A stretch of 64,000 bases of DNA from an uncultured Clostridia bacterium (GTDB lineage Bacteria; Bacillota; Clostridia; Lachnospirales; Anaerotignaceae). The translations under genes and the position numbers were made by a program. The stretch is taken from assembly GCA_944379995.1 (NCBI GenBank), contig CALWGF010000003.1, positions 124,001 to 188,000 of the forward strand. The letters are read 5' to 3'. Shown here one piece after another: positions 1 to 8,626 of this stretch. The notes under the pieces are model-generated. The model saw only the letters and a list, made by a program, of their open reading frames with translations, made no database searches and was not told where the DNA came from. Each line of letters starts with the position of its first letter. Positions within the stretch are counted from its first letter, which is position 1.

Positions 1-3
1 CAT
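1..3 (-). CDS. Start codon of a leftward gene running off the window
   Basis: The first three bases read ATG on the minus strand. They are preceded on that strand by AAGGAGG at about 16-22, a good spacing for translation initiation. Nothing of the product is visible, so this is only an inference that a divergent gene lies to the left. Confidence 0.45.
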
Positions 4-170
4 AATTAAAAATTCCTCCTTATTACTTCTAGGAACTGATATTATCTTTTTAAGAATTATATCACTTTACATTTAATGTAGTCAAATATAGTATAACCCT
101 TTAATTATATGTAAAACACAAATATAAAAACTGTACTTTTTAATAAATTGTTAACAAGTGTAATAAGTGG

Positions 171-199
171 TTTACAAAATTGTAATATACATATATAAT
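171..199 (+). promoter_or_regulatory. Sigma-A-type promoter of the M23 peptidase gene
   Basis: TTTACA (171-176) is followed after 17 bp by TATAAT (194-199). The -10 box overlaps the first in-frame ATG at 198, so that ATG cannot lie in the mRNA. This moves the real start to the TTG at 243. Confidence 0.75.
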
Positions 200-242
200 G
201 TATATCGTTGTCGTGTATGAAAATTATGGAAAGGTGATTGTT

Positions 243-1301
243 TTGTCTTTAAAAATTGAAAGTTTACTTAATAATTTAAGAAATGAAAGCGAATTGACAT
301 ATATTATACATCAGAATAATAGTAGTATGGTAACCAGTCCATCTTTTATGAAAAAACATTGTGTAAAAATATTATATTTATTTATAGCTGCCGCTGTTAC
401 AACTGGTGGTATTTCTGCTATGAATAAGATAAATACTCTTTCTGCAGCTGTTGAAGAATCACAAAACAAACTTAAACAGTCAGAAATAATTAACAGTCAG
501 CTTATGGAAAGAGCTAATAATCTTGAAAATCAAAACAGCCAGTTAGAAAATCAAAATACATCTTTAGAAAATGAATTTAATACTATAATACAAAAAGCTG
601 ATGAACTTGAAAATAAAATAAATGAACTCAATGGTGTAAAAGATGAGCTTTACAATACACTTGATGAAATGAGCAGTATTGGACAGCAATATAAAGAAAC
701 AATACTTGCAGAGTCAGAAAACACAGAACCAAAAAAATTTACAGCTTTAGTTTATACACCACTTGAAAAAACATCATCACTTACAAATACTTTTGCTTCT
801 ATTGAAAGTATGATAAACTTAAATTCAGCTGATTTTATAGCAGCAGCTGATAATGTAACAACAACTCTTGCAAGTAATCAGGCAGAATTTGCTTCAAAAG
901 TTCTTGAAGGTGTTACAATACCTTCATTATGGCCTGCTAATGGTAGAGTATCTTCAGAATTTGCTGATAGAACAGACCCAATAGACGGAGGATATGAGTA
1001 TCATAAGGGTATTGATATTTCTGTACCTACTGGCAGTTCTGTATGTGCAACAGCTGGAGGAAAAGTAGTAACATCAAAATACAGCAGTAGTTATGGATAT
1101 TATATTGTTATTGACCATGGAAATGAATATAAAACATTATATGCTCATAACTCTGAACTTCTTGTAAATGTTGGTGACTATGTTGAAGCTGGACAGCAAA
1201 TAGCAATTTCAGGTGCAACAGGAAATGTAACAGGACCTCATGTACATTATGAAGTTATAGAAAATGGTGTTAATGTAAATCCTCGTGATTTTATGGCATA
1301 A
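243..1301 (+). CDS. Membrane-anchored M23 (LytM-type) peptidoglycan endopeptidase
   Basis: This 352-residue protein probably cleaves peptide cross-links in peptidoglycan outside the membrane. It has a short cytoplasmic N-terminus, one membrane segment at about 43-60, a long coiled coil at about 65-140, and a C-terminal M23 domain from about 235. The zinc-site motifs are visible as HKGID (H254, D258) and HVH (H333, H335). The architecture resembles proteins such as EnvC and the SpoIIQ-like peptidases, but here the metal ligands are complete, so it should be active. The TTG start at 243 follows GGAAAGGTG at 228-236, whereas the ATG at 198 lies inside the -10 box. It appears to be a single-gene unit ended by a strong hairpin. 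Confidence 0.88.
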   Translation: MSLKIESLLNNLRNESELTYIIHQNNSSMVTSPSFMKKHCVKILYLFIAAAVTTGGISAMNKINTLSAAVEESQNKLKQSEIINSQLMERANNLENQNSQLENQNTSLENEFNTIIQKADELENKINELNGVKDELYNTLDEMSSIGQQYKETILAESENTEPKKFTALVYTPLEKTSSLTNTFASIESMINLNSADFIAAADNVTTTLASNQAEFASKVLEGVTIPSLWPANGRVSSEFADRTDPIDGGYEYHKGIDISVPTGSSVCATAGGKVVTSKYSSSYGYYIVIDHGNEYKTLYAHNSELLVNVGDYVEAGQQIAISGATGNVTGPHVHYEVIENGVNVNPRDFMA

Positions 1302-1308
1302 AAATAAA

Positions 1309-1352
1309 AAGCCAATATGACAAAATTGTCATAATGGCTTTATTTATTTTTT
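1309..1352. terminator. Bidirectional terminator between the peptidase gene and trmL
   Basis: AAGCCA and TGACA-type arms pair across 1309-1341, with a T-rich tract after them and an A-rich tract before them. It can serve both converging genes. Confidence 0.85.
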
Positions 1353-1840
1353 TACCATTTATATTTATGAAGTTGTCCTTCTTTAAGTAATCCATTAAAA
1401 TTCTGTTGTCTTAATGCCTCATAAAGTATTATTGCAACAGAATTTGAAAGATTAAGACTTCTTGCTTCTCCAAACATAGGAATTCTTACAGATGTTTCTT
1501 CATGTTGCAAAAGTATTTCTTCTGGAATACCTGCACTCTCTTTACCAAAAACAATATAGTCATTTTCATTATACTCTACTTCTGTGTATACTTTTTTTGC
1601 CTTTGTTGTTGCCATAAAAAGTTTTGCACCTTTATTTTTTTCAATAAAGTCTTCCCAATTTTCATAATATCTTATATCAAGAAGATGCCAATAATCAAGC
1701 CCTGCCCTTTTAAGATATTTATCTTCAACAGAAAATCCTAAAGGTTTTATTAAATGTAAAACAGACTGTGTAACAGCACAAGTTCTTGCTATATTACCTG
1801 CATTTTGTGGGATTTCCGGTTCATGTAATACAATATGCAT
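1352..1840 (-). CDS. trmL: tRNA (cytidine/uridine-34-2'-O)-methyltransferase TrmL
   Basis: This SPOUT-fold enzyme methylates the ribose of the wobble base of some leucine tRNAs in the cytoplasm. The 162-residue protein begins MHIVLHEPEIPQNAGNIART, the typical first strand and RNA-binding motif of the TrmL/CspR group. It contains FGKESAGIP and a C-terminal knot region with SLNLSNSVAIILYEALRQ. An upstream in-frame ATG exists at 1897, but GGAATG just before the ATG at 1840 and the normal family N-terminus support the shorter form. Family length is about 155-160 residues, so the gene is complete. Confidence 0.92.
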   Translation of the reverse strand: MHIVLHEPEIPQNAGNIARTCAVTQSVLHLIKPLGFSVEDKYLKRAGLDYWHLLDIRYYENWEDFIEKNKGAKLFMATTKAKKVYTEVEYNENDYIVFGKESAGIPEEILLQHEETSVRIPMFGEARSLNLSNSVAIILYEALRQQNFNGLLKEGQLHKYKW

Positions 1841-1881
1841 TATTATCATTCCTTTTTTATATTGTTTAAAATTTACAAAAT

Positions 1882-1910
1882 ATTCTATCATATACATATA
1901 ATAAAAACAA
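1882..1910 (-). promoter_or_regulatory. Probable trmL promoter
   Basis: Reading leftward, TTGTTT (1905-1910) and TAGAAT (1882-1887) are separated by 17 bp. The site is about 40 bp upstream of the chosen trmL start. Confidence 0.5.
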
Positions 1911-1949
1911 CAAAATATAAAATATTCTTTATTTTAAGTACATAAACTA

Positions 1950-1978
1950 TTGACTTAATAGCAACAATATATTATTAT
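1950..1978 (+). promoter_or_regulatory. Promoter of the perR-like gene
   Basis: TTGACT (1950-1955), 17 bp, then TATTAT (1973-1978). The short AT-rich palindrome TTATTAATAA just downstream could be a regulator site, but it does not match the PerR box well. Confidence 0.65.
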
Positions 1979-2020
1979 TAGATAACAACAATTATTAATA
2001 AATAGTAAGGAGCGAGGTTT

Positions 2021-2443
2021 ATGCAGGAAATTTCAAAACTTCTCAGAGAAAAAGGCCTTAAAGTAACTCCCCAGCGTCTTGCTATATATAACATGCTGAT
2101 GCATACAAAAGAACATCCAAGTGCAGAAACAATTTATAAAGAATTGGTAATTGATAACCCATCAATGAGCCTTGCAACAGTATATAAAACTTTGGATTCA
2201 TTTAAAACATCAGGTCTTGTTAAAGAGTTAAGTGTTGGTGAGAACTGTGCAAGATATGATGCAGTAACAGAAACTCACTCTCATGTTGTTTGCACATGTT
2301 GCGGACGTGTTGACGATATTCTCACAAATGCTTTCCATAATCTTTCTGAAAAAATATCAGATGATACAGATTATACTATTTTGTCGGAACAGCTTATATT
2401 CTATGGAATATGCCCTGAATGTCGCAATAAAAAACAAAACTAA
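2021..2443 (+). CDS. perR: Fur-family peroxide/metal regulator, PerR-like
   Basis: A 140-residue cytoplasmic repressor of the Fur superfamily. Residues 1-85 form the winged helix (KVTPQRLAIYNML, SLATVYKTLDSF). The dimerisation part carries two structural zinc pairs, CTCCG and CPEC. The ligand region RYDAVTETHSH keeps the Asp and two His positions expected for the regulatory metal. In PerR this site holds iron or manganese and senses peroxide by histidine oxidation; the FYGICPEC ending resembles PerR more than Fur or Zur. AGTAAGGAG precedes the start. It is transcribed alone. Exact sensing specificity is inferred. Confidence 0.8.
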   Translation: MQEISKLLREKGLKVTPQRLAIYNMLMHTKEHPSAETIYKELVIDNPSMSLATVYKTLDSFKTSGLVKELSVGENCARYDAVTETHSHVVCTCCGRVDDILTNAFHNLSEKISDDTDYTILSEQLIFYGICPECRNKKQN

Positions 2444-2452
2444 AATATATTT

Positions 2453-2496
2453 AAACCACTTGTTTAGAATGACTTTTCTATCAAGTGGTTTTTATA
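2453..2496 (+). terminator. Terminator after the perR-like gene
   Basis: AAACCACTTG (2453-2462) pairs perfectly with CAAGTGGTTT (2482-2491), followed by a T-rich stretch. Confidence 0.85.
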
Positions 2497-2559
2497 TTGA
2501 AAAAAACATATTTTTAATTTATCCTATTATTAAAATATTTTTTAAGGTGTTGATAAATT

Positions 2560-3243
2560 ATGTCAAACAAAAAGAAACCATTATCAGAAAAAGTTGCTAA
2601 ACAAATTACTGATATGATAACAATAGAAAAAAGATTTCTTTCTGGAGATAAACTTCCAAACGAAAATATATTAGCAAATGAATTAGGAATAAGTCGTACA
2701 ACTTTAAGAGAAGCAATAAAATATCTTACTGCAAGAAATATACTTGAAATTAAAAGAGGTCGTGGAACATTTGTAACAGAAAATCCAGATGTATTTGATG
2801 ATTTTGGTATAAATTCTTTAGAAAATATAAAAACAAGACTTAAAGATTTATACGAAATAAGACTTATGATAGAACCACAAATAACATATCTTGCAGCAAA
2901 AAGAGCCTCTGATGAGGAACTTGAAAGAATAATATATTATGGAAATGAAACTGAAAAAAAGATACTTAATAATGAAGATAGAACAGAGTCTGACAGAGCA
3001 TTTCATGGCGAAATAGCAAAAGCTGCTCATAATGATTGGATAAAAAGGCTTATGCCTATATTAAACAATGCAATATCAACAGCTGTAAAAGCAACACATA
3101 TACACCCTGAAATTCTTGAACATACATTAAAAGACCATAGAACTGTTGTAGAATTTTTAAAAGAGAGAGATGCTGAAGGTGCAGAGCTTGCAATGCGTTT
3201 ACACATAACACGTGTAATAAAAGCATTTGGTCTTGATAGTTAA
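2560..3243 (+). CDS. GntR-family (FadR/FCD subgroup) transcriptional regulator
   Basis: A 227-residue repressor or activator with an N-terminal winged helix (about 1-75; ELGISRTTLREAIKYL) and a C-terminal all-helical FCD ligand-binding domain (about 85-220). Histidines that line the FCD metal/effector pocket are visible at RAFHGEIAKAAH and in the last 50 residues (HPEILEHTLKDH, RLHI). It lies 94 bp upstream of ilvD on the same strand. The ilvD promoter contains a perfect 14-bp palindrome of the form recognised by this subgroup, so ilvD is its likely target. The effector is unknown; an organic acid is usual for the family. The start ATG follows AAGGTGTTG. Confidence 0.85.
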   Translation: MSNKKKPLSEKVAKQITDMITIEKRFLSGDKLPNENILANELGISRTTLREAIKYLTARNILEIKRGRGTFVTENPDVFDDFGINSLENIKTRLKDLYEIRLMIEPQITYLAAKRASDEELERIIYYGNETEKKILNNEDRTESDRAFHGEIAKAAHNDWIKRLMPILNNAISTAVKATHIHPEILEHTLKDHRTVVEFLKERDAEGAELAMRLHITRVIKAFGLDS

Positions 3244-3248
3244 AATTC

Positions 3249-3277
3249 TTGACAATTGTATACAATTCAATTATTAT
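3249..3277 (+). promoter_or_regulatory. ilvD promoter
   Basis: A perfect TTGACA (3249-3254) and TATTAT (3272-3277) are separated by 17 bp, starting six bases after the regulator stop codon. The spacer is almost filled by a palindrome. Confidence 0.8.
3254..3267. promoter_or_regulatory. Palindromic operator, likely GntR/FadR-type site
   Basis: AATTGTATACAATT is a perfect 14-bp palindrome. Its core TTGTATACAA fits the GTNNAC-type sites of FCD-class GntR regulators. Bound protein would block access to both promoter boxes, which implies repression. Confidence 0.65.
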
Positions 3278-3337
3278 GACATTATACAACTACGAAGATG
3301 TATTATGATTAATATATATTATTAGGAGGTTATATAT

Positions 3338-5005
3338 ATGAGAAGTGACTCAGTTAAAACAGGGCATCAGGCAGCCCCTGCCCGTTCCCTTATGCATGCT
3401 TTAGGACTTACAAATGAGGAAATAAGAAAACCTTTAATCGGTATTGTAAGTTCATATAATGAAATAGTACCAGGACATATGAACCTTGATAAAATTGTTG
3501 AAGCTGTAAAAATGGGTGTTGCAATGAATGGTGGTGTACCTATTGTATTCCCTGCAATAGCAGTATGCGACGGTATTGCAATGGGACATATAGGAATGAA
3601 ATATTCTCTTGTTACACGTGACCTTATAGCAGACTCAACAGAAGCTATGGCTATGGCTCATGGCTTTGACGGTCTTGTAATGGTTCCAAACTGTGATAAA
3701 AACGTTCCGGGGCTTTTAATGGCAGCAGCAAGACTTAATATTCCTACAATATTTGTAAGTGGTGGTCCTATGCTTGCCGGAAGAATTCATGGACAAAAAA
3801 CAAGTCTTTCAACAATATTTGAAGCTGTTGGTGCAGTTGCAAATGGTACAATGACAGAAGAAGAACTTGACGAATATGAAAATAAAACATGTCCAACTTG
3901 TGGTTCATGTTCAGGTATGTATACAGCAAACAGCATGAACTGTCTTACAGAAGTTCTTGGTATGGGACTTAAAGGAAATGGAACAATTCCTGCTGTATAT
4001 TCACAAAGAATACAGCTTGCAAAACGTGCAGGTATGCAGATTATGGAACTTGTAAAAAATGATATTAAACCAAGAGATATTATGACAAAAGATGCATTTT
4101 TAAATGCTCTTACAATGGATATGGCTTTAGGCTGTTCAACAAACAGTATGCTCCACCTTCCAGCAATAGCTCATGAAGCTGGTGTTGATATTGATGTTGA
4201 TATTGCAAATGAAATAAGTGCAAAAACACCTAACCTTTGTCATCTTGCTCCAGCAGGACATACATATATAGAAGAACTTGATGAAGCTGGTGGAATTTAT
4301 GCTGTAATGAATGAAATAAATAAACTTGGACTTCTTCATACAGATTGTATTACAGTAACAGGAAAAACAGTTGGTGAAAATATTAAAAACTGTATAAATC
4401 TTAATCCTGAGGTAATAAGACCTGTTGAAAATCCATACAGCGAAACAGGTGGTATTGCTGTATTAAAAGGAAATCTTGCTCCTGATTCTTGTGTTGTAAA
4501 AAGAAGTGCAGTTGCTCCTGAAATGATGGTACATTCTGGTCCTGCAAGAGTATTTGACTGTGAAGAAGATGCAATAGCAGCTATTAAAGGCGGAAAAATT
4601 ACACATGGTGACGTTGTTGTAATAAGATATGAAGGTCCTAAGGGTGGTCCTGGTATGCGTGAAATGCTTAATCCTACATCAGCAATAATGGGTATGGGAC
4701 TTGGAAGCACAGTAGCACTTATAACAGACGGTCGTTTCTCTGGTGCATCAAGAGGTGCTTCTATTGGACATGTATCTCCAGAAGCAGCAGTTGGCGGAAA
4801 TATCGCTCTTGTTGAAGAAGGAGATATTATAGATATTAATATACCTGAAAATACAATTAATTTCAGAGTAAGCGATGAAGAACTTGAAAAAAGACGTGCA
4901 AAATGGGTACCAAGAAAACCTTCTGTAACAACTGGATACCTTGCAAGATATGCAGAAATGGTTACATCTGGCAATAGAGGTGCTATATTAGAAATTAAAA
5001 AATAA
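3338..5005 (+). CDS. ilvD: Dihydroxy-acid dehydratase
   Basis: This 555-residue Fe-S enzyme converts 2,3-dihydroxy-isovalerate and 2,3-dihydroxy-3-methylvalerate into the keto acids that precede valine and isoleucine. It has the normal full length of the IlvD/Edd family. Cluster and Mg ligands are visible in PNCDKNVPG (about 120-128) and [18 protein letters not shown] (about 185-205); the C-terminal part has [17 protein letters not shown] sits seven bases before the ATG. It stands alone rather than in an ilv operon, under its own promoter and palindromic operator. The related sugar-acid dehydratases are a possible alternative, but the sequence reads as a true IlvD. Confidence 0.93.
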   Translation: MRSDSVKTGHQAAPARSLMHALGLTNEEIRKPLIGIVSSYNEIVPGHMNLDKIVEAVKMGVAMNGGVPIVFPAIAVCDGIAMGHIGMKYSLVTRDLIADSTEAMAMAHGFDGLVMVPNCDKNVPGLLMAAARLNIPTIFVSGGPMLAGRIHGQKTSLSTIFEAVGAVANGTMTEEELDEYENKTCPTCGSCSGMYTANSMNCLTEVLGMGLKGNGTIPAVYSQRIQLAKRAGMQIMELVKNDIKPRDIMTKDAFLNALTMDMALGCSTNSMLHLPAIAHEAGVDIDVDIANEISAKTPNLCHLAPAGHTYIEELDEAGGIYAVMNEINKLGLLHTDCITVTGKTVGENIKNCINLNPEVIRPVENPYSETGGIAVLKGNLAPDSCVVKRSAVAPEMMVHSGPARVFDCEEDAIAAIKGGKITHGDVVVIRYEGPKGGPGMREMLNPTSAIMGMGLGSTVALITDGRFSGASRGASIGHVSPEAAVGGNIALVEEGDIIDINIPENTINFRVSDEELEKRRAKWVPRKPSVTTGYLARYAEMVTSGNRGAILEIKK

Positions 5006-5012
5006 AAAATTT

Positions 5013-5104
5013 AAGAGTTGACGTGCTTGCAAGGGTTTGGGAACAGCGTTCCCAAATATTCTTTCCAAATAAAAAAAAGAGGGTTGACTAATGTCAACTC
5101 TTTT
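5013..5104 (+). repeat. Nested inverted-repeat element downstream of ilvD
   Basis: AAGAGTTGAC at 5013-5022 is exactly complementary to GTCAACTCTT near 5093-5102, giving 10-bp terminal inverted repeats about 90 bp apart. Between them is a second hairpin, TTTGGGAAC/GTTCCCAAA, at about 5036-5056. The right arm also pairs with the closer AAGAGGGTTGAC. The structure resembles a small MITE/REP-like element or a folded 3' RNA. Base use is more GC-rich than its surroundings. Confidence 0.5.
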
Positions 5105-5107
5105 TTA
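5077..5107. terminator. Terminator between ilvD and the HTH gene
   Basis: AAGAG(G)GTTGAC (5077-5088) pairs with GTCAACTCTT, with loop TAAT and a run of T after it. An A-run on the other side lets it work for the leftward gene as well. Confidence 0.85.
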
Positions 5108-5428
5108 TTATAAATATTTTTTATATTTCATAAATTTTATTATATCAATTATCATACATTTATCTTTATTATTAAGTTCAGAAAATATTTTATTAAATTC
5201 TTTATCTATATTAAATTCATAATTTTTATTATTTGTTTTACCAACTAAATAATCTACACTTACATTAAAATATTCTGCTATTTTTATAAGTATATCTATT
5301 GATGGTTCATTTCTTCCACTTTCATAATTCGATATTGCAGTTCCACCATAATTAAGGTATGAAGCAAGTTTTGCAGCTGTGCAATTATTTTCAATTCTTA
5401 ATTCCTTTAATCTATCTTTAAATTTCAT
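5108..5428 (-). CDS. XRE-family HTH regulator
   Basis: A 106-residue protein with an N-terminal Cro/C1-type helix-turn-helix (about 1-65; AKLASYLNYGGTAISNYESGRNEPS) and a short charged C-terminal tail. It resembles the many small phage-repressor-like regulators of Firmicutes. AGGAG precedes the ATG. It is divergent from another small HTH gene 144 bp away, and two direct repeats sit between them, so it probably controls this shared region. Its wider targets cannot be read from sequence. Confidence 0.8.
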   Translation of the reverse strand: MKFKDRLKELRIENNCTAAKLASYLNYGGTAISNYESGRNEPSIDILIKIAEYFNVSVDYLVGKTNNKNYEFNIDKEFNKIFSELNNKDKCMIIDIIKFMKYKKYL

Positions 5429-5491
5429 ACTATACTCCTATATATAAATATATTTATGTATATAATATATATAATTATACCTCTATATTTC

Positions 5492-5541
5492 TACATCTGT
5501 CAATAAACACATATATTTGTACATCTGTTAATAAACACATA
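5492..5541. repeat. Two direct repeats between divergent HTH genes
   Basis: A 22-bp unit beginning TACATCTGT and ending AAACACATA occurs at 5492-5513 and again at 5520-5541, with one C/T difference and a 28-bp period. The location between two divergent regulator genes suggests operators. Confidence 0.6.
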
Positions 5542-5572
5542 CAGACTATATACTCTTATAAGGTGATGTTTA

Positions 5573-5824
5573 ATGAAAAGTATCGATTATGGAAAAGTAA
5601 AAATTAATCTTGATAAAATAATAAAAGAAAAAAATATAAGTAAAAACAAACTTACTCAAAGAACAGAAATGCAAAGAACACAGCTTAATAATTATTGTAA
5701 GCAAAATATTCAAAGAATAGATTTATCTATACTTGCAAGATTATGCTATGTTCTTGAATGTGATATTTCAGATATAATAGAATATATACCACCTGACAAT
5801 AATAAAAAAGCTGATAACAAATAA
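5573..5824 (+). CDS. Small Cro/C1-type HTH regulator
   Basis: An 83-residue protein that is almost entirely one helix-turn-helix domain of the YozG/HTH_26 type (LTQRTEMQRTQLNNYCKQNI, then LARLCYVLECDISDIIEYI). AAGGTGATG precedes the ATG. It is transcribed away from the other HTH gene and ends in a strong hairpin that overlaps its last codons. Its target is unknown; the paired direct repeats upstream suggest mutual or self regulation. Confidence 0.78.
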   Translation: MKSIDYGKVKINLDKIIKEKNISKNKLTQRTEMQRTQLNNYCKQNIQRIDLSILARLCYVLECDISDIIEYIPPDNNKKADNK

Positions 5825-5845
5825 ATGTTATCAGCTTTTTTATTA
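5804..5845. terminator. Bidirectional terminator
   Basis: AAAAAAGCTGATAACA (5804-5819) and TGTTATCAGCTTTTTT (5826-5841) form a perfect 16-bp stem with a 6-nt loop. It overlaps the 3' end of the small HTH gene and serves the converging aminotransferase gene. Confidence 0.9.
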
Positions 5846-7018
5846 TTTTTCTAATTTTATTTTTTTAACAAATTTTTCAATTCTTTCAAGTGCTTCTCTT
5901 ATATTTTCAATAGAATATGCATAAGAACATCTTATAAAGCCTTCTCCACAATCTCCAAATGCTGTTCCCGGAACAACAGCAACATTTTCTTCAAAAAGAA
6001 GTCTTTCACAAAATTCTTCACTTGTAAGACCTGTTGATTTTATACAAGGAAAAACATAAAATGCTCCCATAGGTTCAAAACAAGAAAGTCCCATATTTCT
6101 AAAGCCGTCAACCATAACACGTCTTCTTTCGTCATATGCTTCTCTCATTATATCAACATCTTCTTCTCTATCTTCACTTATTAAAGCCTCAAAGCCTGCA
6201 TATTGACTCATTGTAGGTGCACACATTATTATATACTGATGTATTTTTGTCATCTGTTCAATAAATATTTTTGGTGCGGCAGCATATCCAAGACGCCAGC
6301 CTGTCATTGCAAATGCTTTTGAAAAACCATTAAGTACTATTGTTCTTTCATGCATTCCTGGAAGTGATGCAACAGATATATGATGTCTTCCATATGTAAG
6401 TTCGGCATATATTTCATCACTTATAACTATAAGGTCATTTTTTATAATTATATCTGAAATAGCCTCAAGGTCTTTTTTCTCCATAATAGCTCCTGTTGGA
6501 TTATTAGGATATGGAAGTATAAGAACTTTTGTTTTTTCAGTAAGCTTTTCTTCTATATCTTTAACTGTAAGTCTAAAATCATTTTCTTCTTTTGTTGTAA
6601 CAGTAACAGGAACACCACCCGCCATAACAACACAAGGTTTATATGAAACATATGAAGGTTCAACAACTAAAACTTCATCGCCAGGATTACATAACGCTCT
6701 AAGTGCAAGGTCTATACCCTCACTTGCACCTACTGTTATAAGTATTTCTTCTTCTGCATGATATTTAATATTATATTTTTCAAAAAGATAGTCGGCAATA
6801 GCCTTTCTTAAAGGAACCATACCTTGATTTGATGTGTATGCAGTTTTGCCTTTTTCAATAGAAGTTACAGCCGCCTCTCTTACATGCCAAGGAGTTTCAA
6901 AGTCTGGTTCTCCAACACCAAGAGAAATTACGCCTTCCATAGTGCTTACAACATCAAAAAATTTACGTATACCTGATGTTGGCATATTTACAATATTATC
7001 TGCTATATATTTTTTCAT
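5843..7018 (-). CDS. PLP-dependent class I/II aminotransferase
   Basis: A 391-residue fold-type I aminotransferase that moves an amino group between an amino acid and a keto acid. Family signatures are ISLGVGEPDFETP near the N-terminus, PNNPTGA (about 166), DEIYAELTY, and the lysine motif NGFSKAFAMTGWRLGY (about 230-245). The sequence resembles the alanine, aspartate and aromatic aminotransferase group; the substrate cannot be fixed from sequence. Its ATG overlaps the stop codon of an Lrp/AsnC regulator, so the two are translationally coupled and the regulator probably responds to an amino acid handled by this enzyme. Confidence 0.88.
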   Translation of the reverse strand: MKKYIADNIVNMPTSGIRKFFDVVSTMEGVISLGVGEPDFETPWHVREAAVTSIEKGKTAYTSNQGMVPLRKAIADYLFEKYNIKYHAEEEILITVGASEGIDLALRALCNPGDEVLVVEPSYVSYKPCVVMAGGVPVTVTTKEENDFRLTVKDIEEKLTEKTKVLILPYPNNPTGAIMEKKDLEAISDIIIKNDLIVISDEIYAELTYGRHHISVASLPGMHERTIVLNGFSKAFAMTGWRLGYAAAPKIFIEQMTKIHQYIIMCAPTMSQYAGFEALISEDREEDVDIMREAYDERRRVMVDGFRNMGLSCFEPMGAFYVFPCIKSTGLTSEEFCERLLFEENVAVVPGTAFGDCGEGFIRCSYAYSIENIREALERIEKFVKKIKLEK

Positions 7019-7500
7019 GGTGAAACAATCATCCTCTCATCTGATTTAAGATTTTGTCCCATAATAATTCCGTGGTCTTTGTATGTTTTAAGTACAAAAT
7101 GTGTTGCTGTACCTGTAACAGCATTTATTGTTGAAAGTTTATCAGAAACAAAGAATGCAACTTCTTTTATATCTTTACCCTCTACAATAACAGTAAGGTC
7201 AAAGCCACCTGACATAAGGTATACAGATTTTACTTCCGGAAAACGGAGTATTCTATCTGCTATTCTATCAAAGCCATCGCCTCTTTGCGGTGTTACTTTT
7301 ACCTCTATAAGTGCAGTAACATATCTTTTTTCTGTTTTTTCCCAATTTACTATGGCACTATAACCGCATATTACTTTTTCTTCTTCAAGGCTTTTAATCT
7401 CCGCCGCGACTGCCTCTTTACTTATACCAAGAGTTTCTGCGATATTTTCTAATGATATTTCACTGTTTTTTTCTAATAAAGAAAGTATTTCCACACGCAT
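7015..7500 (-). CDS. Lrp/AsnC-family regulator
   Basis: A 161-residue amino-acid-responsive regulator. Residues 1-60 form the helix-turn-helix (LENIAETLGISKEAVAAEIKSLEEE) and about 65-145 the RAM ligand-binding domain (VYLMSGGFDLTVIVEGKDIKE). CGGAGGT lies nine bases before the ATG. It is the first gene of a two-gene operon with an aminotransferase (ATGA overlap). Members of this family often feel the substrate or product of a linked enzyme. Confidence 0.88.
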   Translation of the reverse strand: MRVEILSLLEKNSEISLENIAETLGISKEAVAAEIKSLEEEKVICGYSAIVNWEKTEKRYVTALIEVKVTPQRGDGFDRIADRILRFPEVKSVYLMSGGFDLTVIVEGKDIKEVAFFVSDKLSTINAVTGTATHFVLKTYKDHGIIMGQNLKSDERMIVSP

Positions 7501-7570
7501 AAATTCTACCTCCGTTAAATTAATTTATTTGATTTATTATAATAATATTATAAAAAATTATCAATATTAT

Positions 7571-8560
7571 TTATAATTTTACTTTATAAAGCTCATCACT
7601 TTCAGGTGGTAAAAGTGGTCTTTTTCCACTCTTACTTTTTATATATTTTCCACTTTCGGTTATTTCTCCAATTATAGCAGCTTCTATTCCTGCCAAGTTT
7701 AATTTATTTACAAGGCTCTCTCCATCAAAAGCAGTTATTATCATAGAGCCGCTTGATATAAGGCTATACGGATTTATATTGGCAGCTTTACATATTTCAC
7801 TTGTTTCATTTTTAACTGGTATTTTATCTTCATATATTATTATTCCTGTATCTGAACAGTCTGAAACTTCCCATACCGCACCAAAAATGCCTCCTTCTGT
7901 AACATCATGCATAGCTGTTGCACCATGTTCAAGAGCTATTTTTGACTCAGGAACAACAGAAAGAAAACCACTCATATCCATTGCTGATTTTAATATATTT
8001 TCATCTATTTTATATTTAAGTTTATCATAATAATCTGTTGCTATTATTGAAGTTCCTTCAAGACCTGCCCATTTAGTCATAATAACGCTTTGACCGACTT
8101 TTGCCCCTCCAGATGATATAAATCTCATATTATTTGATTTACCTATTACAGCAGCTGAAATAACAGGTTTTACGACAGCTTCTGTAACTTCTGTATGTCC
8201 ACCAAGTATTTCAATACCTATTTCATTAGCGGCTTTATATGCTCCATTCATTATTTCTTCAAGAAGTTCTTCTGTACTTCCCTTTGGTAAAAGTACTGTA
8301 ATAAGTATTCCAACAGGCTCTCCACCTGATGAAGCAATATCATTACAATTTATATGAACAGCAATATATCCTGCATTATTATCTGCACCTGTTATGGGGT
8401 CTGTTGAAACTATACAAAGTTCACCTTTCATATCTACTGCTGAACAGTCCTCGCCTGTTTTAGGTCTGATTATTATTTCATCACGTCTGTTTTTATTTCT
8501 ATTTATGGGATTTAATACTATTCTTTCAAGTATATCTGCTGGTATTTTACCTATATCCAT
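7571..8560 (-). CDS. AIR-synthase-like (HypE/PurM superfamily) protein
   Basis: A 329-residue two-domain ATP-binding protein of the PurM/HypE/ThiL superfamily. The N-terminal half has GEDCSAVDM and STDPITGADNNAGYIAV, which match the ATP-binding region, followed by NDIASSGGEPVGIL. The C-terminal half has MHDVTEGGIFGAVWE, a typical superfamily motif. It lacks the C-terminal cysteine tail of HypE, and no hydrogenase maturation genes are nearby. The exact reaction is unknown. AAAGGA precedes the start. Confidence 0.75.
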   Translation of the reverse strand: MDIGKIPADILERIVLNPINRNKNRRDEIIIRPKTGEDCSAVDMKGELCIVSTDPITGADNNAGYIAVHINCNDIASSGGEPVGILITVLLPKGSTEELLEEIMNGAYKAANEIGIEILGGHTEVTEAVVKPVISAAVIGKSNNMRFISSGGAKVGQSVIMTKWAGLEGTSIIATDYYDKLKYKIDENILKSAMDMSGFLSVVPESKIALEHGATAMHDVTEGGIFGAVWEVSDCSDTGIIIYEDKIPVKNETSEICKAANINPYSLISSGSMIITAFDGESLVNKLNLAGIEAAIIGEITESGKYIKSKSGKRPLLPPESDELYKVKL

Positions 8561-8592
8561 TTTTCAAAATCCTTTCATATTTAAAAATTAAT

Positions 8593-8620
8593 AAGGGAAC
8601 GTAATTTATACGCTCCCTTT
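8593..8620 (-). terminator. Terminator after the VanW gene
   Basis: AAGGGA(A)CGTA and TACG(C)TCCCTT form a stem at 8593-8618 directly after the VanW stop codon. The leftward T tract is short. Confidence 0.65.
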
Positions 8621-8626
8621 AAATTA

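Noticed and set aside
4336..4974. 212-codon leftward ORF inside ilvD
   Set aside because: It is the antisense shadow of a strongly conserved enzyme gene and lacks a ribosome site.
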